Assembly (NCBI GenBank): GCA_022749755.1 | Contig: CM040449.1 | Location: 3,181,157-3,245,156, forward strand | From: Azadirachta indica | Lineage: Eukaryota > Streptophyta > Magnoliopsida > Sapindales > Meliaceae | Reading direction: 5' to 3' | Length of the DNA stretch: 64,000 nucleotides | In this document: piece after piece, positions 33,986 through 46,199 of the stretch | How positions within the stretch are numbered: the first letter of the stretch is position 1 | Layout of the letters: each line of letters begins with the position of its first letter | Notes under the pieces: generated by a model | What the model was told of the DNA's origin: nothing | What the model saw: only the letters and a program-made list of their open reading frames with translations | Databases searched by the model: none | Made by a program: the position numbers and the translations under genes

Positions 33986-36900
33986 TCCAAGATCCGAAAG
34001 GTTGAGATGTTGATTTGTACTAATAGCGGTTTCTGATTCTTTTATATAGTTAAAACGAAAGTATTTTCTGGGATTGCCAATATATGTGTGTGATTTTACA
34101 GAAATTGGTTATATGATTATCTACATTCTAGCTGGTTAACCATTAACCAATGCCTAGTTTTCATGTGACGTCTTATATTCCGTTTCTGCAGCATGCTCTT
34201 TACTTGGTGTATCTTGGACTTACTGCTTTGTTATCAGCATGGATAGGTAAGTTTTCTGATTGCAAGCCTAATCTGTCTGGCACAGTTTATATTTCATGGC
34301 AGCTGCTTTCTTTTTTTTTTTTCCATACTTGACACTTGATAGAATCATTTCAGGTGTGGCATTCTGGATGCAAACCGGGGAGAGACAGACAGCTCGCTTG
34401 CGTCTCAAGTATCTACAATCAGTCTTAAGACAGGATATGAATTTTTTTGACACAGAAGCCAGAGATTCTAACATCATTTTTCACATTTCAAGTGATGCAG
34501 TACTAGTACAAGATGCAATTGGTGACAAGGTACACCAGCAAACAAGGCCCTGAATATAGTTAGTATGTTGACAAAGCTTGTACAGTATATTTAATTCTAT
34601 CCTCATATATTTTGATGCAGACAGGCCACGCTCTACGCTACCTTTCTCAGTTCTTTGTTGGATTTGCCGTAGGATTTACATCAGTATGGCAGCTTACACT
34701 TCTGACACTCGTTGTGGTTCCATTGATAGCTTTAGCAGGGGGAGCTTATACAATAACTATGTCTACATTATCAGAGAAAGGTGAAGCTGCTTATGCCAAA
34801 GCTGGGAAGACTGCAGAAGAGGTAATCCACTTACTTTCTTAATTCAAGATTTTTTATTACTGCATCTCGAAACCTCCTACACCTGAAGAAAACAATTTCC
34901 TTTCACATGAATCAGGTTATTTCACAAGTTCGGACTGTATACTCGTTTGTAGGAGAGGACAAAGCAGTAGAGGCTTATTCTCATTCCCTTAAAAATGCCC
35001 TTGAACTGGGGAAGAAGAGTGGAGTTGCAAAAGGTGTTGGGGTTGGCTTAACTTATGGGCTGCTGTTTTGTGCTTGGGCATTGCTTCTCTGGTATGCCAG
35101 CATACTCGTAAGACATGGCCACACAAATGGAGGAAAAGCATTCACAACAATTATCAATGTCATCTTCAGTGGATTGTAAGTCCATATAACAGCTATTTAT
35201 GGATTTTATAAACGGTTAATCATATTGGATTCTTGTTTCTGTAGTGCTCTCGGTCAAGCTGCTCCAAACCTTGCAGCAATTGCCAAAGGCCAGGCAGCTG
35301 CTGCCAATATCATCAGCATGATTAAAACAGAATCCAACTCCTCCGAAAGGCCAGAAGATGATGGAATTATGTTGAACAAACTGGGGGGGCAGATTAAATT
35401 TTCTGAGGTCTGTTTTGCTTATCCTTCACGACCCAATAATATGGTCTTCGAAAGTTTGAGCTTTGCAATAGATGCTGGGAAGACTTTTGCATTTGTTGGT
35501 CCTAGTGGATCTGGGAAGAGCACAATCATATCCATGGTTCAGCGTTTATATGAACCCCTTTCAGGTATCTGATTCTACTTAGCATAAACTATTAACTTGT
35601 ATTTAAACTTTGAGAGAATGTATGAAACATGGATCAACTTCCACTAGGGAAAATATTGCTGGATGGGCATGATCTTAAGAGTCTTCAGCTAAAATGGTTG
35701 AGAGAACAGATGGGATTAGTTAGTCAAGAACCAGCATTATTCGCGACAACTATAGCCAACAATATTCTGCTTGGTAAGGAAGATGCAGACATTAATCAGG
35801 TTATAGAAGCTGCCAAAGCTGCTAATGCACATTCTTTTGTTCAAGGATTACCCGATGGTTACAATACTCAGGTGCGTCATATTCCAAGCCACTTTTACTA
35901 CACAGGAACTGCTATTTCCAATTTTGGATTCATTTTTTTAACTCCAGAGGTTTACCGGTTTCTTGAATTTAGGTTGGAGAGGGAGGAACTCAGCTTTCTG
36001 GAGGGCAAAAACAAAGAATTGCTATTGCTAGAGCAGTGTTGAGAAACCCGAAGATATTACTTCTAGATGAAGCTACTAGCGCTCTTGATGCAGAATCAGA
36101 GCTCGTTGTCCAACAGGCACTCGAAAAAATTATGTCAGATCGGACTGGAATTGTTGTTGCTCATCGGTTATCCACTGTTCGAGACGTGGATACAATTATG
36201 GTCTTGAAGAATGGTCAAGTTGTTGAGAGTGGAACTCATATGGACTTAATATCCAAAGGCGGCGAATACTCAACTCTGGCGAGCATGCAAATATCTGAAC
36301 ATTTCACAAATCCAAGATCAATATGTTACTCCGATTCTTCTAGGCATTCTAGCTTTCGAGGTTCTTCCAGACATTCCAGTTTCCGCGATCCTATTCACAG
36401 TCGAAATTATGAAGTTGAGTTTGGATCAAGAGAACTGCAATCAAGTGATCAGAACTTTGCTCCCACCCCAACAATTTGGGAACTACTAAAACTAAATGCA
36501 CCAGAGTGGTCTTACGCTGTGCTTGGATCAGTTGGCGCAATTCTGGCTGGCATGGAAGCTCCTCTGTTTGCCCTTGGAATCACACATATCTTGACTGCAT
36601 TTTACTCTCCTGATGATTCTCAAATCAAACAAGAGGTTGATCGTGTAGCTCTTATTTTTGTTGGAGCGGCGATTATCACCATTCCTGTATACTTGTTGCA
36701 GCACTATTTTTACACTTTGATGGGGGAGCATTTGACAGCTCGTGTTCGCTTATCAATGTTCTCAGGTAATTCTTCCCTCTACGCTGTCCAGTTTACGTAA
36801 TTTTGTCCTTTATACTCGAAGCAATTCAGACAAATCTGAAATCTCTTTTCTCATATCAACTGCAGCTATCCTTTCCAATGAGATTGGCTGGTTTGATCTG

Positions 36901-38415
36901 GATGAGAACAACACCGGCTCATTGACGTCAACTTTAGCGACAGATGCGACCTTAGTAAGAAGTGCTCTTGCTGATCGCATGTCAATAATTGTGCAGAATA
37001 TGGCTCTCACAGTGACTGCATTTGTTATAGCCTTTATATTAAGTTGGCGCATAGCAGCCGTTGTTGTAGCCTCTTTACCCCTGCTTATTGGAGCTTTCAT
37101 AGCTGAGGTAGGCATTAAAATCACATTCGTCATGTGTGCTGCTTGGAACAACTCGTTCAAAATTTCACACATGCTTCTTTTTTTCCTGCAGCAACTATTT
37201 CTTAAGGGTTTTGGAGGAGATTACAATGGTGCATACGCTAGAGCAACTTCTGTGGCTCGTGAAGCAATTGCCAATATACGCACTGTTGCTTCATATGGCA
37301 TTGAAAACCGGATTTCAATCCAGTTTGCCTCAGAACTAAACCAACCCAACAAGCAAGCACTTTTGCGAGGCCACATAGCTGGTTTTGGCTATGGTGTATC
37401 ACAGTTTTTTTCTATGTGCTCATATGCACTTGGCCTTTGGTATGCATCAGTTCTTATCAAACAAAAGGGCTCCAACTTCGGAGACATCATGAAATCCTTC
37501 ATGGTTTTGATAATCACAGCACTGGCAATAGCTGAAACGCTTGCCCTTGCACCAGATATTGTAAAGGGTTCGCAAGCACTTGGGTCAGTTTTCAGCATTC
37601 TCTACAGGAAAACCGCCATAGAACCTAATGATCCTGCATCAAAAGTGGTAACTCATATCAAAGGAAATATAGAGTTCAGAAATGTGAGTTTCAAGTACCC
37701 TGTGAGACCTGATATCACGATTTTCGAGGACTTATCTCTGAGAGTTTCAGCTGGTAAAAGTCTTGCCGTAGTAGGCCAAAGTGGGTCTGGAAAGAGTACT
37801 GTGATTGCCCTCGTCATGAGATTTTATGACCCTATTTCAGGTACAGTTCTGATAGATGGATATGACATTAAAACCTTAAACTTGAGATCCGTAAGGCGAA
37901 AAATAGGATTGGTTCAGCAAGAGCCAGCATTGTTTTCAACAACTATTTATGAAAACATAAAGTATGGAAACGAGGAAGCATCAGAAATTGAGGTAATCAA
38001 CGCAACCAAAGCAGCAAATGCTCATGGATTCATTAGTAGAATGCCTGAAGGTTATCAAACTCATGTGGGGGACAGAGGGGTGCAATTATCCGGAGGGCAG
38101 AAGCAAAGGGTGGCAATTGCCAGAGCAATATTGAAAAATCCATCCATTCTTCTTCTGGATGAAGCCACAAGTGCATTGGACACAGCATCTGAGAAGTCGG
38201 TTCAAGAAGCTCTGGATAAGCTCATGGAAGGCCGAACAACAATCATGGTAGCACACAGATTGTCTACCATTCGTGATGCAGATAAAATTGCAGTGCTACA
38301 ACAGGGGAAAGTTGTTGAATTTGGAAGTCATGAACAGCTTATCAAAAAAACTAGTGGCATCTACAAGCAATTGATCAGACTACAGCAGGAAAAGAACACA
38401 CAAGTCATCGAGTAA
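33675..38415 (+). CDS. ABC transporter B family member (full-length, ABCB13/14-like)
   Basis: Ten exons (33675-33953, 34192-34246, 34354-34529, 34621-34821, 34916-35175, 35245-35564, 35648-35871, 35973-36765, 36866-37107, 37192-38415) give 1257 residues, normal for a plant P-glycoprotein. The layout is TMD1 (about 45-350), NBD1, linker, TMD2 (about 690-960), NBD2. NBD1 has Walker [10 protein letters not shown] (about 411-419), signature LSGGQ and [15 protein letters not shown]2 has GQSGSGKST (about 1045), LSGGQ and the same Walker B. Both ATP sites look complete. The Ser/Arg/His-rich linker contains a repeated SSRHSSFR pattern. Plant ABCBs of this branch export auxin or other small molecules at the plasma membrane, but substrate cannot be read from sequence. 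The start [11 protein letters not shown] is preferred over a further upstream in-frame ATG at 33627. Intron 1 begins with a long A run (33958-33981). Confidence 0.93.
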
Positions 38416-39039
38416 TTGCCTCGTATGAAGTAGTCGACTGAATAATAAGGATTTAAAGTTAAGCGTAGCACAGTCTTCTGCTTATCAACAAATGTAAGCA
38501 TATAAGAGTATATTTTTGAGTTTTTAATCTAAAGCTATAGATTTGTATATAAGAACGTGCCTATATTTTGCAATTAGTTTATTTTATAATTAATCGTATT
38601 CATGTTGGTCATTTTACACTTCTATGTCGAGAGACTTTCTTCAATGAAGGGAATTTCCCGCCAACTGTGTTCCGCAAAAGAAAATAAAAAAAGAAGAAGA
38701 GAGAGATAGGAGTATCAAATCAATGAACGAAAGTAGTTGCCAGGAATTATCTCTCCTATCAAACAGCTCTAAGAAAATCTTGCTACAAAAATGAAAAACG
38801 AAAACTTCATACGGCTGGGTTTAGAAGTAATGATAATGGACTCACCGTAGAAATGGTAAGACCATATCCTCGGAACCTTTTCAATGCAACTGCAACAACG
38901 ACCTTGCTATCTGAAGATTGGAGGGTAGAATAGGTAAATCAAGTTGTCGTGAGCGTTTAATTTCAAAAAAGAAAACCGGTTCCTTCAATAATTATCTTAA
39001 GCTCCAATCTAAATGAACCCAATAACTAACTAATTAATT
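38416..39039. other. spacer between ABCB and RPA12
   Basis: This is the ABCB 3' UTR followed by a short spacer with no recognised coding sequence. The two genes run in the same direction. Confidence 0.5.
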
Positions 39040-39049
39040 ATACGGACCA

Positions 39050-39612
39050 ACTAGGTTTGGGCTTTTATAATTAAGTTAAACTACTACGAAGCCCATACCT
39101 TATTAGGGTTTATCATCCTAGGGTTTATAGAAACTAACAACAAATTTTTTCAATTCTGGAGCAATTTCCCAATCTCGTGTAGTCACAGACCTACGAAACA
39201 AGGTACGCTCGCAATCACTATTGTTTCAGTATCGGCAAAGGAAAAACGAATTTTTTGTTGCTTATTTTCAGTCTTGATTTGATAGAAACGACTGGTAGGG
39301 GTACTTCTGAAGCTTCATCGCTAATTCTCTTTTAATGAATTAGGATTTGCTGTAACTGTGATGTTGCAAAACTCTGTTGTTTGCTAATTCCATTTTATGA
39401 TCATGTAATTGGAACGAATCGACTCTACGGCTGAGTTATATCCCTTCCCTGTCCCCTGAACAGCATTACGTAAATTGTAAATTTTTTTTTATAGTAAGAA
39501 GAAGATAGCATACTTTAGTAGAAACGTTTCTGTATTTCCTCGTTAACTCTTTGATTATTTTTTAATAAACAGTTTCGATTTGTTCATTTGTATTTAAAAC
39601 TGCCTTGTTCAG
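39050..39612 (+). promoter_or_regulatory. RPA12 core promoter and 5' UTR intron (telo-boxes plus site II)
   Basis: Site II elements TGGGCT (39058-39063) and its reverse AGCCCA (39090-39095) are followed closely by two telo-boxes, TTAGGGTTT (39103-39111) and TAGGGTTT (39119-39126). This pairing is the known promoter signature of plant ribosomal-protein and ribosome-biogenesis genes. A leader exon near 39130-39202 probably splices from AAG/GTACGC (39203) to TTCAG/TTGG (39612), just before the start codon. The motifs are seen; the transcription start is inferred. Confidence 0.6.
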
Positions 39613-39637
39613 TTGGCAATTCGTAGAAAGTGCATCC

Positions 39638-41335
39638 ATGGCAGATCCTCTGGGACGTGATTTCCTGTTCTGCAAATTCTGTGGGACAATGATGTGTTCA
39701 GAATCGAAGTATATTGTATGTCCCTTGTGCAAGTTTAAGAGAAATATTGAAGGTACACCTTTGATACATAATTTTTTGTTATTTTATGCCACTGAAAGGT
39801 ATATGTTGCAGACTTGAATTTGATTTGGGAGGAAACTTTAATATGTGATTCCCAAAATGTTTTCCCTACATTCAGGTTTTGGAGCATAACAGAAATCTTA
39901 TTACTGAATGATAATTTATTCTTGTTTCAAACCCTAATTTTCATTTTTCAATTTCAAACTGACTTTCTGCTTTTCTGAACTGACTAACACTGTCTGCAGA
40001 AGTTGCTGACAGAAAAATAGGCTACACGATCACTGCTGAGGTACATCTTTAACTAATTTGTTGTTTTTTTTGTTATTGAAATGATTGCTTATTGTTATTT
40101 TTATTCTTGTCATGGTTGGTTGATGTATGGTAGGAACTCCAATATATATATTTACAATATGTTTACCATATCCTTGTGCCAGTTTGCTAAACTTTCTGCA
40201 ATCTATGTTCTATTTTTTTCTCAAGTGTGTGTGTGTGTGTGTGTGGTGTGTGAGATAGCGAGAGGACTCTGGCATATCAATTATTCATTAGTTTGATCTT
40301 TCTTTTAAACTGGATGTTCAGGCATGAGTAAAATTAAAATTGTTTAACAGGTTAGAATTGTGCATGAATAGAGCAGTAATGCTACTACAAGTGTGATGGT
40401 TTCTAACAGAATAGGACAGCATATTATTGTTAGGTTATTAGTGACGCATTAAGATATTTTCATCTTATTGATATTGCTTGCAGCATAATGATATTTCTAA
40501 TGCTAGATAGAATTTTTACTCTGCTACTAGTTAGTTTAGCCAAACGCATTTCGTTTAGTGTTAATTTGTTAAACTTACCATAAGATGTATAGATGTTATT
40601 TGTGGATTATTGGACTAGTGATGTCTAGTTGGCCTACCAGTCCATTACAAAAGTTTGAATAATCTTCTGCTTGGATCAATTTTGGGGATCTGCCTGTTGA
40701 TGCCCTTTTTTTGGAAAAAGAAAAAAAATTTTAACATATAGAAATTTTCTTTCACATTTGATAGATGTGTAAATGTAGTGAAGTAGCTTCCTCTAAATAA
40801 TCTTTAAATTAAATTGAGATTTTTCCATGTTTCATGTCAATGTCAGCATCTAAACTAGAACTTGTTACTCTTTTGCATCCAAATGTTGTATTTTCTTCCT
40901 GTTTATTCATGGTATTTCTATTGAATTTATTGTGCCTTGTTGTAATATATTGCAGGATATTAGAAGAGAGTTGGGCATCTCCCTATTTGATCAGATTAAG
41001 GCAGATAAAGGAGATGACAAGTTGCAATTGTCCAAGGTAACTGCATTTAAAAAAACCAATGTATGTAAATGATATTCTTGGGAATCTGTCTATTTTTCTA
41101 ATATGAATTTGTTTGACAGGTGAAAAGGACTTGTGAAAAATGCCAAAATCCAGAGATGTATTATACGACGAGACAAGTAATTCTCTCCCGAAATGCGCAT
41201 TTCCTTTATATCTATCGCAGATGAACATAACTATCTGACTTATCTCTTCTATCTGAACAGACAAGATCAGCTGATGAAGGGCAGACTACTTATTATACTT
41301 GCCCACAATGCGGCCACAAATGTACAGAGAGTTGA
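39638..41335 (+). CDS. RPA12: DNA-directed RNA polymerase I subunit RPA12
   Basis: Five exons (39638-39752, 40000-40040, 40956-41036, 41120-41176, 41261-41335) give 122 residues. The N-terminal zinc ribbon uses Cys12, 15, 28 and 31 (CKFC and CPLC). The C-terminal TFIIS-like ribbon uses Cys84, 87, 112 and 115. The RSADEGQT hairpin (Asp103-Glu104) matches the catalytic acidic loop that lets RPA12 support RNA cleavage by polymerase I. It is a nucleolar subunit for rRNA transcription. Size and motifs fit the family exactly. An intron around 40227 carries a (GT)n run. The 3' end is convergent with the next gene, 466 bp away. Confidence 0.95.
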
Positions 41336-41801
41336 GTTCGAGTACGATGGATTCTGGTTCCAGGATTCTGGCATGATATGCCCAAATTTTGGGAAGAACG
41401 AACTGTTTATTTTATCTTTGTTAGACAAGGAAGTAGAGAAGATGGAAAGTACTCTTGTTTATATAGACAAGTAATCGCAACAATTTTTGACCATTAACAG
41501 AAGAATTCAACTTTTTGTGATGCCTTTGTGCTACAATATCATGTAATACTAAGTAGTAAAATGATTTCAATGTGCATATAAAGTAAATAAAATCCAAAGC
41601 TTCCATATATCTCTTTTTGTGCACCCCATTTCAAAAACTCACAGGGTGATCACGTACTTTCCAACGACCAAGAAAACAAATAAAAACGGAAAAAAAAATT
41701 ACAATAACATTGACCGAAGCATACTCTCGATCAAGCTTTTATTTACACTAAAGCGCCCAAATCAACAATCCCAGGTCACAAAGCGAAAGAGAAAACAAAC
41801 T

Positions 41802-42485
41802 TCAGCGGAGGCGTAACAGGCGTCGGAGATTGTCCGTTGCTCCAGCATCAATCCCAGCAGCCTCAGCGTTACAACTGATAAGCTTTGGTCTAAGAGAGAA
41901 CTTGGGCAAAGGCAAGCTACTTGGTGGTGGAGAGATAGTAAACGCAGAACCCGAAAACTTCTCAAAATCCTTGACAGCAACAATACCTGCACATAAAACC
42001 TTAGATACATCCTTCGGAAGATCATTTGGGTCTGGTCCTAAACGGTTAACTGATGTTACAATAAAAGACTCTGAAATTTCCTGTGTTGCCACTGTTGTTT
42101 CAGCTGGTTTAAAAAATTCTAGCTTTGATTCGTTTTCATTTTTGATGAGTTGCTTTGATTTCTTCGGCGCCACAGATTGGTCACTGTTTTTGGATTTTCT
42201 GTTAGCCAGAGGGCAAGAAAGGTATCGGCTTCGAGACGGAAGAGAGTTGTGAGTTGGTAGAGGAAGAAGAGGTGGCGTTTGCTGTTGTTGCTGCAGATAA
42301 TTGTGAAGGGAAAGTGAAGGAGGATATGAATATGAGATTGAAGGTGGAGGAGCTAACAAAATCCCTCTATGCATATTTTCATTGGGCTTAGAAATGAAAC
42401 CACGGGTGTTTTTCTTTTGATTTTTCATCTGATTGTAAGGAGAAAACGGTTGATCAGGAGTGGCTTGTACCAAAATAGTCTCCAT
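41802..42485 (-). CDS. PNRC/EDC-like short-motif protein, probable mRNA decapping cofactor
   Basis: One exon encodes 227 residues from METILVQATPDQPF. Most of the protein is low complexity and probably disordered, with Pro-, Gln-, Ser- and Lys-rich parts. Near the C-terminus (185-196) is SPPPSSLPLPKF, followed by a final leucine-rich ATDNLRRLLRLR (216-227). A proline motif of the type SPxxSxLPxPxF is the hallmark of the PNRC/EDC1-like group. In animals and yeast it binds the EVH1 domain of DCP1 and stimulates mRNA decapping. The rest of the protein gives no further clue. Assignment rests on this short motif, so function is inferred. An upstream non-coding leader exon is possible in 42486-42860. 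Confidence 0.7.
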   Translation of the reverse strand: METILVQATPDQPFSPYNQMKNQKKNTRGFISKPNENMHRGILLAPPPSISYSYPPSLSLHNYLQQQQQTPPLLPLPTHNSLPSRSRYLSCPLANRKSKNSDQSVAPKKSKQLIKNENESKLEFFKPAETTVATQEISESFIVTSVNRLGPDPNDLPKDVSKVLCAGIVAVKDFEKFSGSAFTISPPPSSLPLPKFSLRPKLISCNAEAAGIDAGATDNLRRLLRLR

Positions 42486-43436
42486 ACAAATTTTGAACAG
42501 CAGAGTGCAGAATACAAGAAAAGATTAAAAGATTTCCAAACTTACAACTAAAGAAAACAAAAGGCTGTGATCTTAAAAAAACACGATCAATCGCCTGGAA
42601 TCTTCCTTCTATATAAAACTAGCTATAGCAGTTTATAATACTGAAATCGTTACAGATTTTTCTCGGGAAAGTTGCTCAGAAAGAAGAATTGAAAAAACTA
42701 CTAACAAAAATTTACAGAGTTATTCTGCTAAGTTAATATAGAAAAATAAATGCTTAGAACCCACTAGAAAAGATCATAACATGATCTGATCTTTGATCGA
42801 TATGAGAGAATTTTGATCCAGAACGGATCTAAAGTGACCTGTTTTAAAGATATGTATTGAATAACTTTCAGTACCCAGGCGTCATGAAACTTCAACTTAA
42901 TACGTCCTTTTATAGAACAGAAGCCTCCAACGGCTACTTTATTTATTATTATTCTGTATTTAGTATTTTTTTTTTATATTTTTCATTTTTAATTAAAATG
43001 TCTCAATTACTCCTAATTTACCGACAACCGTTGCAGTCGGCTACCCCAAAGTCCCAAGGCGGGAGACACTGTAGGGCGGCAACCGCCGATGCGATCTTAA
43101 CCGTCAGATTACGTATTTTATTATAGCCGTTGGGTTGATTCTCACCGTTGATATACTCCTCGGGTTCCTCGGTCAGATAAGGACTGAAGAAATCCCAACC
43201 ATACACGTTTTCAACATTGTGGGCCCCATACTTTTTAGGTATTGTTTTAGTCTTCATGACCTTATGTGGAAGGAATGAGTGAGAACAACACAATTATTTT
43301 TTTAGGCAAAATTAAAAATCAATTGTCCCGCAATAACAAAATGCAGGGAAATCTAGCTATCGTCCACGTGGCCCTATATCGTCCACTCTTTCACTTACCT
43401 CTGTAGAGATTTTCTCGGCCATGATTTGTGGGTCCA
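42486..43436. other. upstream spacer of the PNRC-like gene
   Basis: This spacer should hold the minus-strand gene's leader and promoter. No other coding region or repeat was recognised. Confidence 0.4.
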
Positions 43437-44365
43437 ATATTTTTGGTTGGGGGTGTCAACTGTCGAAGTTTTCAAGTAAGGATACTAACATTTAGGTACT
43501 TCTATTTGTAATTTTACAAGTAAATACACGATTATTTATTTATATCAAATTAGTCCATATGTATCTAAACATCTATTGATTTCGCACATGTTATAATAAT
43601 AGATGTGAAATTGTAAAGTTCACTTTTTTGGTAAATAATACTATATAGATGAACAGTAATATATATGAATAGTACCATATCTATGAACATTGTCGTACTA
43701 TATAAGAGCACCGAAATACACCGAAAATGTAGCTACTCCTTTTTAACTTTCTTTACTAATTAGGTTGGTATTAGGTGGAGAAAGTTTGAATTTAGGTAGT
43801 AGTTGGTAGGTGAAAAAATTTGTAGAGTAAATTATGGAATGTGTGTTGAAAATGGGAGAAGGAAATCATTATAAATACCTCATCCCTTTCACCATTCCAT
43901 TCATCCCAAAAAATCATCCTTTGAGAGTTTCTACAAAGAGAGAAAAATTAGTTTCTTTTTTGTGTTGTATTTTTCACTTAGAGTTGTTTCTCCTATTTCG
44001 AGAGAGAGTATGAAATACTCTTATTTAGAGAGTTGTTCTTTCCTTATTATTGGAGAAAAAAAGAGTTGTAATCCCCACTTTAAAATAGTGAAATACTCCT
44101 ATACTTGCCCGTGGTTTTTACCCTAATTTGTTTAAAAATTTTTCCACGTAAAATATTTATGTCGATTTAATTTATTACTTTATTTTACTATGAACGGTTA
44201 TACCTCCTATTTATTATTGTTATTTTGATGGACGGTTGTATCCCTATTTATTTATTACTTTACGGTGATGGATGATATACCTCATACATAACGTTTATTT
44301 TCATTATTTTCTCAATTTTATTGTAGTTGCGTGTTTTGTTTCAACTCCTAATTTCCTATCAATAA
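43437..44365 (+). mobile_element. probable solo or fragmentary LTR related to copia-type LTRs
   Basis: The block starts TGTGGGTCCAATA, close to the sense start TGTGGGGTCCA of the LTRs at 52887-55574. It shares phrases such as 'gatgaacagtaatatata' with them. It has a TATA-like TATAAATACC (near 43870) and the plant LTR U5 phrase GTGGTTTTTACCC followed by TTTCCACGTAAA (44112-44150). No internal coding region or second LTR is next to it, so a solo LTR or fragment is likely. The right border and target duplication were not found. Confidence 0.4.
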
Positions 44366-46199
44366 AAATTAAAATTTAGTATTATATAAAAACAAAAGTG
44401 AAAGATCCAAATGGTACTTTTAGAGATCAAGAGATTTTTGAGGGAGAATATAAGATTTATAAGGGTTTTAAACACCATAATAATTATAATAACATTTTAT
44501 AATCATTGCCATTTATAATTTATAATTTCTAATAAAAATGAAAATGTATGATTAGTTAAAAAAAAAAAAACTTAGTTGAGATCTCACCTCCGAATAATTG
44601 GTCAGTGGAACATATCTATTTATTTGGTTAGTTATCGTTAGTGCAAAGAGGAGGGAAAAAAATAGGTTTTATGGTTTATAAATTATTAATGATCAGTAAC
44701 ATTTAAGCGAGAAAATAGTACGATATATATATATATATATATTGACCATACTAAATATGCAAGTTAATTAATCAGAGGGGTTATATGCATTTGATAAGGG
44801 AAGTCTTGAGTTGCGTCCAGTCGCAGGAAAACAAGAATTGATGATGATAGTGACTCGTAAAACACGATCAAGTGATTTTATTTTATTTTTGGGTTTGGGG
44901 ACAGCCAGAGGATCACCGAAAGTGAGTTTATTTTTCTTGAAAAAAACTATATGGTTGAGCCAATCTCCGTGGTCCAGGGATAATAATGAATAATGGATTA
45001 TGTAAAAACCACGTGCACAGTATATAATATTACATATATAAATATATATATGCCCATCCATTCCTCCGAAATCATGAAATTTATAGCGTAATATTCTTAC
45101 TTAGGTTAGGTAGGTGACACGTTGCTTTAATAGAAAAAATACGTAAGATTTTTGTTTCTATTGTAATTTATATATGTACATTATCTTATATAAATATATA
45201 TGTGTAGAAAGTTTTAAATGTAACATGTTTTCCTCTTAAATTATTAGAAGTTATACATACATACGTAGAAACATTGTTAAAATTTAATTTGCTTATAGTC
45301 AGAATATATATAACAAACACCACAAATTACGTTACAAATTGATATCTTGTGCCACCACATGGGCACCGACCATTTGATAGAATCCTAATTCTTTATAATA
45401 TTATCTGCTGCAATTGGGGATTGAAAAAGTATATATTAATTGATGTAATCATCAAGTAAAGCAAACTCTCTCCTTACTTATTGGTCATTTTATATTTCTC
45501 GACGGCTTGTAGACCTGTAGTTATTGGTCATTTTCAATTGCTGTCTGTCGTCCATATTTGTTGGCTGGCTCCCATTAGTTTTTATCAAAGGCTGACGAAC
45601 TCTTTTCAGCTTAAATTTTTTCGCTCCTGGAAGTCAATAAAAGGAACAGTATAAAAATGTTTTAATAAAGTAGATATTTTATTAATTGCCCATGCATGCA
45701 TCATCGCATAAAGAAGAAAAGTTTAAAAGTTAAGGTCGGTTTATTAAAAGAATACGAAATGATAAATTATATGTTTAACCATTTTCTGAATCAGATCCAA
45801 GTCATTATATATTCCTCCCAAATTTTTCTTATTTAGTTATGAAAAAAGTCAGCGTGTAACTAAACGATTAATAAATTTTTATTAAAAATTCTACTCATAA
45901 AAATTTTACAAGTAAAAATTTTATTTTAAAAAATTTTATTTGAAAAATTATACCAAACAAATATACAGTATCCAAAGCAATTTCTGTGATTTTTTTTTAA
46001 CCTTTTCCCACGATGGGTTAACGTTGAACAATCTCAAATGGTTGGGCTACTTGGGTTTCATCTAATTAATTTTTTTGTTAGTGATATAAACCGGGCTTAC
46101 TAGTGAAGCCCGTAATTAATCTGCGGTGATCTATTATGAGTACATAATTATCCAAAAACAAACGACATGTCGTTTGTGAAATATGCAAAGCAGCTGACA
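44366..46199. other. AT-rich intergenic region
   Basis: No gene was recognised. An (AT)n run is at 44725-44742, and scattered tracts are elsewhere. This side flanks the truncated LRR copy 1. Confidence 0.5.
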
